A stretch of 64,000 nt of DNA from the NCBI GenBank assembly GCA_963565915.1, contig OY751493.1, positions 434,001 through 498,000 of the forward strand, given 5' to 3'. Each line of letters starts with the position of its first letter. Position 1 is the first letter of the stretch. This stretch comes from Entoloma clypeatum. Its lineage: Eukaryota; Basidiomycota; Agaricomycetes; Agaricales; Entolomataceae. The position numbers were made by a program, and so were the translations under genes. Below the pieces are notes generated by a model. It saw only the letters and a program-made list of their open reading frames with translations, made no database searches and was not told the DNA's origin. Below are positions 43,053 through 53,107 of this stretch, piece by piece.

Positions 43053-43757
43053 TCAGCAATCGCTGACCATCTCATCAACTATTCGCCGGGTGTCAGCCGC
43101 CTGGCGCCGGGAAGTGTCAAGGGTGTGGATCCTGTGTACCTCTGCATGGTACAGATGGTGTGCAGCATCCTTGTAGCTGATGCCCAGCTGTGCCTGGAGG
43201 GCTTTGACCTCCGCATGAAGCACGAGAAGTTCTCTATGGCTCAATCCCTATAGAAAGCGGTGAGAGCGAAACACACAGGGGAGGGAAATGACATACTGGT
43301 ACAGCGGGTGCTGAGACAGTACCCCGGTTGATGAGGCCTGAAGACAGGGCTTCCATAGAAAGGGGCTGAGGAGCAAGGAGGTCAGCCAGATGAATAAGAC
43401 CACTGATCGGCGAAACATAGCAAAAGGCTGCTCGGCGAAAAGACCGGCGAACACTGCATGGCGAATAACCGGCGAAGAGCATCGGCGAATGACCGGCGAC
43501 AACTTGTCGGCCAACAAATATCGGCGACGATGCTCATCCGCACACATGAGGTGGATGGAGTCAAGGAATGTGGTGGTGGGTGGTATGGGGAACAGCTTAC
43601 CCCTCCTGCGGCGTGCTCAACATCAAGAGAGCGCCGCATCTCTGCCATGTTCAGGGACAAGGAAATTTGGCACCAGATACTCGTGCCCATCCGGGGTGGT
43701 ACCTATCGTATAGCCCGGCGGCACATCGCGATGGGGTTGGTTGGATGGGGCAGACAT
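43053..43757 (-). pseudogene. KDZ-linked small gene (gene B)
   Basis: Exon 1 (43757-43601) starts MSAPSNQPHRDVPPGYTIGT and reads PDGHEYLVPNFLVP. Exon 2 (43247-43053) reads LSHRELLVLHAEVKALQAQL, GISYKDAAHHLYHAEVHRI and ends ...RRIVDEMVSDC. The pair PPGY...YLVP.F.VP plus GISYKDA.H.LY.AEV is one I recall from small proteins encoded beside KDZ transposases; their function is unknown. A one-base indel in exon 1 shifts MAEMRRSLDVEHAAGG out of frame. The 353-bp intron is packed with TTCGCCGG-type motifs. It is head-to-head with gene A, with ~190 bp between start codons, suggesting a shared promoter. Confidence 0.65.
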
Positions 43758-43946
43758 GAGGAGTAGCAGAAAAGAAGGCGACGGGTGGGAATTAGGTTGC
43801 CGATCATCACAATGATCAGGGCGGAAGTAGTCACGTGTTATAAAAGTTTGTTTTTTTTGTTTATTCAATGGCGAGCGGCGATTACACGTGTTTCCAACTC
43901 ATCTACCTACCTACTACCAACACATTTCCACAACACCGCCCTCAAG

Positions 43947-45253
43947 ATGTCTGCTACTCCCCACAAGACCGAAGACATTGTCACCGACTTTGCCCGTTTC
44001 GACACCACCATTCGCAAGGGGATGGCTGATGGGACCATCATTGAAGGGTTAAAGGGGATGAAGGGAAAGTTGGTGAGTAACCCCCGGAGCCGTTGTATTG
44101 ACCCAATTCTAACATATTTCACGAACAGTTGAAATTGTTCAAGGAAGCGGCGGGGCAACCAGCGGCACCGTTTGCCAGGTTCGCCTGGATAAATCAGTTC
44201 ATCATGTCCTGGGCCCACAAGCGCAAAGAGGACGGGTTTCTGGAAGGTCAATGCCTCGCCCTGGCAACGTTTGACAGCCTGCGGGTACAAGAGGCAATGG
44301 CCCCTGTCACTGCACCATTGGCTGGGCCAAGCAATGTGCCGACAGGAGCTGTGGGTGGACGTCTGACACCACGCCCCCTTACGGCGAAGGGCAAAGAACC
44401 GGCAAAGGGAAAAGAAACGGCAAAGGGAAAGGACACGGCAAAGGGAAAGAACACGGCAAAGGGAAAGGAAACAGCAAAGGGAAAGGAAACAGCAAAGGAA
44501 CAGGAGGGGGAGGGGAATGGCAGGCAATCAAGGGAGACAGGGGAAGCCCGGCGCGGGGGGTCAGAGGAGATGGAGGTGGACGAGTTGTTGAAGGAGAAGA
44601 TGGCGATGGCAAAGGAGAAGACAGAAACGGCGAAGGAGATAACGGTGATGACAACGGCGAAAACAACGGCGACAACAATAATGACGGCAAACGAGAAAAC
44701 GGCGACAACAACGGCGACGGCGAAGCAACCGGCGAAGAAGATAGTGGGTGCAGCAAAGGCAGGAACGGGAAAGGTGGCGAAGGACGCACCTGTGAAGATG
44801 ATGCTGAGGTCGAAGCCAACCGTGGCTTCAAGCAGTGACGAGGACGAGCAACCGGCACCAGCCCAAGGTGAGACGACGCAAGGCCACAGGAATTACGCTC
44901 AGCGAGCCCCTGTCCACACCAGCAAATACAACGACATCCCATGCGATAGGTGCAAATTGAAGGCGCAGCCGTGTGAGAAGGAGAAGTTTGCTGCAGCGTG
45001 TTATGCCTGCTACATGCTGAAGGGGAAATGCCTGACTGGTGGCGAGGTGCCTCAGAGGAAGAAGAAGACCAAGATGGAGGGCCGCAGTGCGTCATGAAAG
45101 GCGAAACCGGCGAAGGAGGCACCACGGCAGAAGGCGACGAAGGCGACTGAATATGTGGAGGTAGAGACAGAGGTGGACAGTGACGATGAGGACGACAAAG
45201 ATAAGAACGGCGATGTGGTGACTGGCCCAGGAGCAACTATCTCCCGGCGATGA
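43947..45253 (+). pseudogene. KDZ-linked gene A, Lys-rich protein with zinc cluster
   Basis: Exon 1 (43947-44072) MSATPHKTEDIVTDFARFDT is followed by a 56-bp intron and exon 2 from 44129 (LKLFKEAAGQPAAPFARFAW). Then come tandem KGKETAK/KGKDTAK repeats (44385-44500), Thr/Ala/Lys-rich sequence, and a cysteine cluster IPCDRCKLKAQPCEKEKF, ACYACYMLKGKCL, close to the fungal zinc-cluster pattern that binds DNA. TGA at 45095-45097 (TCA-TGA-AAG, again CGA to TGA type) is followed by the same frame open to 45253 (ATEYVEVETEVDSDDEDDKD). A DNA-binding role is inferred from the cluster and basic repeats only. Confidence 0.6.
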
Positions 45254-45279
45254 CCCATCAGCGACGGCGAAGCCAGGGG

Positions 45280-46551
45280 TGACACTTTGCCGGCGGCACG
45301 TTCGACGCTGCCCCCCGCCCTCACGGATGCGCATGAGTAATTATACTGAATCATTTCTTGGACATCATCTCACACAGTCTGGCCTGGCAGTGGAGCTATA
45401 CCTGGTGGACTGGTTCCGCCAGCAGGGAACCATCTCGCAGCGGGCATACCATACACAGAGTGGCGCCCTCTTCAAACTCGAAGGGCAGATCAACAAGCTC
45501 ACGAACCGCTTCAACCAGATCCTCGAGGGGGCAAATGCACAGCTGGCGATGCAGGAGGAGAACACGTACTCCCGCCTGTTGTACATGGAGGACACACTAG
45601 AGGGGTTGAATGTCAGGTTGACGGACATCAAGAACTACCTGGGTTTTGACTGCCGTCCCGCCCACGATGACCGCGAGTACTGGCGACCCTACCTTCCCCC
45701 ACTACCAGAAGTCAACGTAGAGCGCCTCTGGCCTGTGGACCCCGAGGGGATGGACCCTGAGCACTACAAGATGGGGGGGTGGCAGCAGGACAAGGGTGCA
45801 TAGCAAGATTCGCCCCTGCGACGGCCATCGACGATGAGTGACCCGCCGTCATCGACCCCTCGCGCCTCGCGCCGACCACCCTTCGCCAGATCCTTTGCCG
45901 GGTCCCTCGCCAAGCCCTTTGCCAGGTCCTTTGCTGAGCCCTTCGCTGAAGGTTCTGGGGCCACGCCTGGCCCATCTCGGCGAGTGCCATTCGCCAGTGG
46001 TCATCCACCGGACAACCCCTACGCCGCTTCCTTCGCCGTTGGGCATTCGCTGGTCAGTCACCGGGATGACTCTCCCTCGCCGTCGCCCCCAGCTGTCACT
46101 GCCACCACCACTACCACCACCACTGCCGCTGCCACCGTCACCGCCGCCTTCCACCCCGTCACACACCCCGTCGTCGCCCCTCCTGCAGTCTCCCACCCTG
46201 TCGTCGCCCCCCCTGCAGTCAGTCAACCTTATCACGCCGACACCAACGACATCCCAGGAGACGGCGCAAGGCACGGGGCAACTCATCCCCCCCCCACCTG
46301 CGAGTCCTATGGCTGTCGTCACAGAGGAGGAATCTGTGACGGAAGAGGATGTGCCCGACACCACCGACACTCGTCCGGTGACCCTCGCCGCCTTGCCTGC
46401 CGATGCGCTTCGGCGAAGTCCTCGGCTAAGCGACCACTCACGTTTGCCATCTGCATCAGGCAGTACAGCGTCATCTGAGGGGAAATGTGGACGAAAGCGG
46501 AAGGGTGGGGATGACAGCAGCACGACTGGGGGAAAGCGGTCTCGCGCGTGA
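45280..46551 (+). pseudogene. KDZ-linked coiled-coil and Pro/Ser-rich gene, probably 3' part of gene A
   Basis: 45352-45803 encodes a helical segment (HHLTQSGLAVELYLVDWFRQ, LFKLEGQINKLTNRFNQILE, YSRLLYMEDTLEGLNVRLTD) with heptad character, ending MGGWQQDKGA. From 45834, MSDPPSSTPRASRRPPFARS opens a motif-derived repeat (FAGSLAKPFARSFAEPFAEG), then a Thr/Pro-rich tract with a frame change near 46200, and ends with PADALRRSPRLSD and a basic, nuclear-signal-like GRKRKGGDDSSTTGGKRSRA. It may be the continuation of gene A through unrecognised introns, or a separate gene. Confidence 0.5.
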
Positions 46552-46800
46552 ACATGGCCGGTGAATTTTTTATTTTTTATTCACATATCCATTCAACTCG
46601 CTTTCATTTGTTTTACGATTTTCTTATTGCTTGTCATGTAAGTATTGTATGAAAGGCAATACTACTTTTGTCGTTTGGAACGGCGAAGGCCATTTGGGTA
46701 ATCTGAATCAGTTATTAGCATGGGGATAATTCAAAATCAGAAACATGAATATCCTACCATTTGGTGTAATCAATGTTGGATCAATCACTGAGTCGTTTGC

Positions 46801-48704
46801 TCAATTCAACATCAAAGCTCGTACGGCAGAGGCTGGGACACTATACTGTGGGTCACCATCCAGTGGGCCATTGATCGGCGCCGTGACCATCATGCCCTGT
46901 AGAACGAGTTCATTTATTTGCATTTGACCTACAGTCACATATCCGTCACTGGCGACACCTTTGGTAAAATGTTCTTTGGTGAAAGGTCCTTCGGCGACAT
47001 CACCGGCGAACCTTTCTTCAGCGACATTCCTGACGGCGAACGGATCATCGGCGAAGTTGCCCTTGGCGACAATGGGGCAAACATGGCGAATGTTGCCAGT
47101 GGTTATATGACTGCTCGCCGTCCCCTCACTTCCACTGGGCCATTCTGTATCAGATGCGCGATGACTTCCGCTCCCCTGTGAGACGCTATTGCAATGGCGC
47201 TGATCTGGGACAGCAAGCAGGCCATTCCTTGCTGATGGGCTCTGCCTTTGCCATCCCCTTTGAGCTTCTGCTAGTATGGGGTATTGGCTTTCCACCTTGT
47301 GTCTGTCCTTGTCGACAATCTTCTTGAAGCGAAATGCCTTGCCTGCACCATGTCGATCCTGCCTTGATATGACGTGTTCAAAAAAGGCCTCGATCTCCCC
47401 CCCGCGCAGGTCTTGTGGATCCTTGATAGTGAACCCCTGTGGGAGGTATTCAGCTGCCACCAAGAGTCACATGTTAGCTGCCAGAGTCCCAAATGGCACA
47501 TGGTTAGTACGGCCAGCCGATGCAAGAGCTGTCATACTTCCAATCAGCAGCACTCGATTGAGAACAAACTCGCTTACAGTAGTGTTTGGACAAGAACTCG
47601 TGTAGTAAGTGCTCGGGCTGACCCTTGGTCATTGTTCCAAAAGAGACATCGGGAACGAGGGGAAACCCATTCGGCAAAAGGGCTATTGTCGCCATGACGG
47701 CCAGCTGATCAGTTGCATTCGCTGGAGTCAGTCTTCCATTCGCCGGCGTCAGTCTTCCATTCACCAGAGTTAGTCTTCCAGCATCCGGCACATGTTTGAG
47801 GCCCTTAATATACTCCCCAAAAAAATGGCACATCTCATTCACCATGGTGGCCTTGCTCTCCACAAATGACGGTGCCTTTTTACCCATCAGTCCCGCTGAG
47901 TCCTCATGACTTTAGCCAGTTAGCCAGTTTTGTAAACTGTCGCCGACCGGCGAACATGACGCACCACATTATTCTGTATTTCCCATCCTCTCTTGGGTAC
48001 CCATAGAATGTCATTGTCACTACACCCATCTCATGCCAACACTTTGTGGAGAAATCCTCCACTCTCAGGGTTGCCTTGGACTTTGCTAGCCTGTTGTCGT
48101 GGTTAGGTGTGTACACTGCAATCAGCGAAGACTTACCAGCGCTGTACCTCAGGAGGATTACCTTGTTCCTGATGCTGGTCCACTAGAATTTGGATTTCCT
48201 TCTTACCCTCAGCATCCATGGCTTCATAAATATTTTTTGCAGCACTCAACCTCTGTCCAAAATGTGCTCGGAGTGCAAGATTCAGATTCTCCACACCAAG
48301 CATCCTCTTCATTTCCTCCTTTACCTCATTCCCCTTCACCTGCCACACAACCTCCAGTCTACTCACCTTGCGATCATGTTGCCCTTGTGGTCACAAATGG
48401 TCTCCAGTTGTTCCGGAGCCACTTTGCAAGTCTCTGTACTATGGTTAATTAATCCTGCAACACACATATATAGTCCAACTCATACCTCAGTCCGCTCCTT
48501 CACTTCCTTTGGTTCTATTGGAACATCCCCATTCTGTGTCCAGTAGTTGAGCAGTGGGAGCAAGATTGAAGTTCCGATCTCGCGGCATGCTGCTGAGGAT
48601 GTTGCAGAGCGGTACTCATGCTTGAAATGTTGAAAGGTGGCTTGCTCCTCTGCCGTGTACTGACAGTTGGCTCGAGGCTTCCTTTGTGGCACAAAGTCGG
48701 ACAT
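46801..48704 (-). pseudogene. KDZ-linked gene D
   Basis: ATG at 48704: MSDFVPQRKPRANCQYTAEE, then LLPLLNYWTQNGDVPIE. An intron follows (GTATGAGTTGG.. to ..GTTGCAG). Later pieces read LRNNWRPFVTT, NLALRAHFGQRLSAAKNIYE, EIQILVDQHQEQGNPPEVQR, EDFSTKCWHEMGVVTMTFYG, SFVESKATMVNEMCHFFGEY, FLSKHY, EYLPQGFTIKDPQDLRGGEI and EAFFEHVISRQDRHGAGKAF. This series matches a conserved protein I recall beside KDZ transposases (Y..EEQ, RNNWRP, GNPP.VQ, FL..HY, lP.GF..kdP); its function is unknown. Two motif-derived repeats interrupt it: GRLTPANGRLTPAN and, near the end, RFAGDVAEGPFTKEHFTKG. It has several introns and possible frame breaks. Confidence 0.6.
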
Positions 48705-48793
48705 GGGTGGTGGGACGTGGAATTATTCAAGAAACATCCTCGATGGAACCCATTGGACATATATTGCTTTAGTGATTTTCGTGAACACATGTT

Positions 48794-48838
48794 TAATACT
48801 TTGATCATTGATGTTTAATACTTTGATCATTGATGATG
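48794..48838. repeat. 22-bp tandem duplication
   Basis: GTTTAATACTTTGATCATTGAT occurs twice in a row between the start of gene D and the transposase gene. A TGATCA palindrome lies in each copy. Confidence 0.75.
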
Positions 48839-48980
48839 TACAAAAATGATAGAAGACAAGCTTTTGCGGTGACAAGTGAACACACGGAGATCATTGTGGG
48901 CATGTGTTCACCATGCGCCGTCACATTTTTGCCCGTTTGAACCAATCCTCTCTCATGAACCAATCCTCCCCAACCTTTCA

Positions 48981-51900
48981 ATGTCGAGCCGACAATCAAA
49001 GCGACAGAAGAGAATTCATGTATATGATGAGGATGAGGATTATCAGGTGGTTACAGTAAAGAAGGTGACTGTATCAACTCGACAAGGACTAATTACCTGA
49101 GATGTTGATGTCCCACTATACCCGCCCACCAATTCCAATCTACAATCAGATGATGAGGCAGGTCCAAGCACTGAGCCTGTCAGTGTTGTGATCCCTCCAG
49201 ATGGCCCTTTTGGTGATGCTGAATGGGAAGGATTGGCGAGCGATGACATGAATCCAAATAGAAACAAGGTACCAGCTAATAAATGATCTCGAGTATAATT
49301 ACTAACAGGCATGGTAAAGCAACACTACTGGATGCAAGAATTTGTCTATCGTGCCGATTCCTTGTTGGCCGCATTACTCTCCTGAAAAGCTTTGCCGGCT
49401 GGTGGATACTGCCAGACATGCACTGGTGAGAAAAGAGCTGTGTGGAGGTGCATAGATTGTACCATAACACCTTTACTCTATCGTGGGTGCATGTGTCATG
49501 CTCATCGACATGACCCGTTGCACCGCATCGAGTGTTGGACTGGTAGTTTCTTTCGCCGTGCCGCTTTGTGGGAGGTCGGTACATACATTCTTGTTCCGCA
49601 TCATCTGGACACAGACCTCTGCCCATCATTGGAATGGCAAGTCACATTCTTGGAAGAACTTCAGATCCAGCAAGATGAGAAGGAACAGCATCGACTCACA
49701 GCGACAACCTTCGCCGGTGAGAATGCATTCGCCGGTGGGAATGCATTCGCCGGTGACACTACATTCACCGGTGACACTACATTCGCCGGTGACACTAACT
49801 TTGCCGGTGACACTACATTCGCCGGTGACACTAACTTTGCCGATGACGATACATTTGCCGGTGACACTACCTTCGCCGGTCCTACTGCCGATGGGGTGGA
49901 CGATGATGATACTGACTACCTGAGTACCGAACTTGGCAAGGATGACGATGAGGATGGCAACTTGATGCCATGCCACGGATATCTCGCCGAGAATCCCCTG
50001 AAGGCGGCGCCCTTCGCCGACAACACAATGGCCAGCGATTCAGCTGCTGCCGAGGCACACACTAGTTCCATCCCCACCATACCCCAGCATGACTCATTGC
50101 TCAACCACTATGTGCATGTTGTTCACCCTAATGGGATCCATCATCTTGCGCTGGTTACCTGTCAGTGCCAAGGCCAGGAGAGTGTTCACGGCAACCTGAT
50201 GCACTGTCGCCTGGTGCCAACAACCTTCATCCGGTACAGAACTCTGTTCTCTGTCGCTGTTCTGGATGATTTCCGCCTTTCGAACCTCGAGTGCAAGGCC
50301 ACGGCATACCAATACTTTCAAAAGCTTCGTCAACTCACATTTCCCATGGCACCTCTGAAGGCACCCAACCTCTATCAAGAACTGCTTCGGCTGTCACGCA
50401 TCTGGCGCTGGTTGAAGAAGAAGAAGTGGGCTGGTCATGGCCACAGAACGGCGACCGGCGAACAGACGGCACCCGCCAAATTTGGCAACTTCTGTCCAGC
50501 ATGTCCCCAACCAGGAATCAATCTCCCAGAACACTGGAAAGAGGATCCACAACGGTAGGTGCATCACCCCGATATCGTGTTCCTTGGTGAATCAAATGCA
50601 CAGGTGGGTGTACAATCAGTCTTTTGTCGCCGACGGCAACTTCAAGGCCGACCATGTTTGGCAAAAACCTCCGGCGAGGTGTGGCTGGATGAGGGTGCTG
50701 GTATGATGTCAAAGCGTGAAGACTATCTTGGATTCCTGAAAACCGCCATAGAGCGCCTCACAGTATGAAAGTTTCTGCATTGTTATACAGCCCAGAGATG
50801 CTGAAAAATTGATTTCTAGAAGGCACCATGTGAGAACCAGTTTTGTGCCATTGAGCTTGCTATGCTTGGCTCCAAGGCATGCGACATCACTGGCATCATC
50901 ACCGTTGCCTGTGCATGGCATGGGTGTTTTTTCCCCAACGCGATTGCCAATCTGTTCAAGAGTGAGGGCCAAAAAAATGCTGACTGGGTTCTTCTTATGG
51001 GTATCAAGTATGGCAATGTGGATGTGGAACAGATCGTCATGATCATCTATGACATCGTCTGTCAATACTTTGTCTACCTTTATGACCGCATTGGTCACCT
51101 CCTCCCCCCTGGCCTGGTGCTTGACCAGGCTATCAGCCTCTTTCATGTACATGGCCACAAGGAAGAATGTTTTTTCCGGTATGCCACGTCCTTCATTCCT
51201 GGCGCCGCCGTCACCGCTGGTGAAATCCTCGAGACTCTGTGATCAAATTTGAACGTCATTACAACAACAGTATGGACGGCTACACTGGCAAATAGGGCTG
51301 AAACCATTGATGACCATGCAACAGACTCAAATCACAAGAAGATGTTGAACATGGGTAAGTATTCCACAATCATCCCTTTCTTGTTTCCCTGACGATTTCT
51401 TCGCTGATATCCTTTCACCAACATTCTTTCGCTGATCATCCCTTTCGCCGGTCCTTCCTTTCACTGATCCTTCCTTTCGCTGGTCCTTCTTTTCACCGGT
51501 GACATCCTTTCGCCGACATTGTTTCGCTGATCCTCCCTTTCACCGATCCTTTCTTTCGCCGTCCTTCCTTTCGCCGGTACATGTTCGCCGTTTTGCCAGT
51601 CTCAGTACATGTCTTGTGCTGGCGACATGTCCAGGCAAGATCAATGTCTCATGCCGCGACGGACTACTTTGTTAAGATGACGACAGCAATCACCCATGAT
51701 CATGTGAACAACTGGGAGACAGAAATTAAAGCTGCTGAAGCACGTCGCCTCGCCAATGTCACGGCAATGGATATTCTACATACTCATACAACCGAGCCTG
51801 AGGAGCCTGTCGATATAATGCCAAGCGAGGTGCACACCCCGGTGGAAGAATGGATAAGAATGGCCCTCAATATTGAGGAGAAACAGTGCGTGTTTTATGT

Positions 51901-52970
51901 GTCACTCACTCGTAATCCTTCTGATTTCTGGGCAGGATTGAGTTAGAGGACCGTCTCCGGCATTGGAAAAAGAACCCTCAGCCTGAAGATGCAAAACAGA
52001 TTGAACACCTTCAAGATAATCTCACATCCCAGCTGACTGTGCTCGATACATTGCAACAGCAGGTTGGGGTGCTGGGAACAGTGGCACCAGATACATCAAC
52101 ATCAGATGATCCGACAGCCTTTGACGATCTTGATGATGATGAGCATGAAGGCGAGGGCGATGACAACGGCGATGTCCCCAGCCGCTATACTGTCACTGGA
52201 AACCTCCCACATGAACACCGGCCACTTGTCTTGCCTTCCACTGCGTCTGGTCACAATCAAGCTCACTGTGCTGTAGAGGTGGCCGAGCGAACGAGGCAGG
52301 CCACACGGCATCTCAATGCACTTTGCACCATCATCGCCGACAAATCCTTTCACTACTCCCATGTCATCCGAGTAGCACCCCGGAAAAGTGTCAAAACTCG
52401 AGCTCGAGCCGCAATCATCAAGCTCAATCAGCAGATTTCTTTCCATTCTCGAGTATATACACAATGCAGGGCGGCCCTCAGCCAGCTGCAAGCTTCGCCG
52501 GACGTCATGGCGAGATTTCTGGTTTTAAGCCGAGACGACCTGAAGTGCAGCACGGCTGTTCTGGATCCCAACATCCAGGGTTCAACAACTCTACGCCTGT
52601 CCTGGATATGGCAGATGCAACTGGGTATCAATCCTACGTCGCCAGCAGCCGTGCTAGAATGTTAGTCGCCGTGTATTGTCACTGTGGATCTTCTGATCGC
52701 CTTTTAGTCCAACGTGTTCATTGGTTACATGCACGAGCACAAAGCCACTGCTGGGAGGAGGAAGTCATCCTTGTCCAATATGAGATGGGTTGGACGACCC
52801 GATATTTTATCCATCAACGGGACATTTGGGACGGCTGGCGACAAGTCGCCGCTTCGCCGGGACTCATGGCACATGCAGCGAGAAAGGCGGCGATGTGGCA
52901 GATCCTTGTGACAGACGCTGAAGATGAATTTGCGGGTACTACAAGGTCATATGTGCGGATAATTGAGTAG
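48981..52970 (+). pseudogene. KDZ transposase
   Basis: ATG at 48981 (MSSRQSKRQKRIHVYDEDED). A CxC2-like zinc domain follows (GGYCQTCTGEKRAVWRCIDC, then YRGCMCHAHRHDPLHRIECW), then WEVGTYILVPHHL. A repeat of FAGDT units (49722-49888) is inserted after it. Next come WRWLKKKKWAGHGH, FCPACPQPGINLPEHW, VADGNFKADH (first catalytic Asp region), GIITVACAWHGCFFPNA, QIVMIIYDIVCQYFVYLYDR, LFHVHGHKEECFFR and GAAVTAGEILETL. Then SNLNVITTTVW, a motif-rich intron (51357-51600), KMTTAITHDHVNNWETEIKA, TRARAAIIKLNQQI and WLHARAQSHCWEEEVILVQY. Introns near 49268, 50556 and 50767 join in phase. TGA interrupts it at 49098, 49383 and 51240 (the last replaces the Trp of LWS-LN), so this copy is inactive unless recoded. 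Confidence 0.88.
51395..51600 (+). repeat. TTCGCCGG-motif tract in a KDZ intron
   Basis: About fifteen diverged units of the form CCTTTCGCCGGTCCTT or CCTTTCACTGATCCTT lie between GTAAGT at 51356 and the next coding stretch. An inverted copy of part of it is at 42731-42860. Confidence 0.8.
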
Positions 52971-53107
52971 TGTTTTCACATTTACACATAACATAAGGAA
53001 AAAAAACATGCATGTAACGTGTAACAATGTGACACATGGCATAAGCACATTGTTATCTGTCACATTTACCGCCATCTTCTTCTCATCCACAGTCTATTGC
53101 AACTACA

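Noticed and set aside
43382..43547. Possible CRISPR-like array (spaced CCGGCGAA words)
   Set aside because: Units are irregular, 8-10 bases, not 25-35-base repeats with unique spacers, and the genome is eukaryotic.
44248..45236. 285-codon minus-strand frame, Pro/Ser-rich
   Set aside because: Shadow of gene A, whose plus-strand frame has a start codon, a phase-matched intron and a zinc cluster.
45849..46523. 224-codon minus-strand frame rich in Gly/Ser/Asp
   Set aside because: Antisense of the Pro/Thr-rich tract of the plus-strand gene; no start context or domain.
46801..48704. TET/JBP dioxygenase in the KDZ element
   Set aside because: KDZ elements often carry one, but no HxD...H dioxygenase pattern was seen in any frame; the gene matches a different KDZ-linked family.
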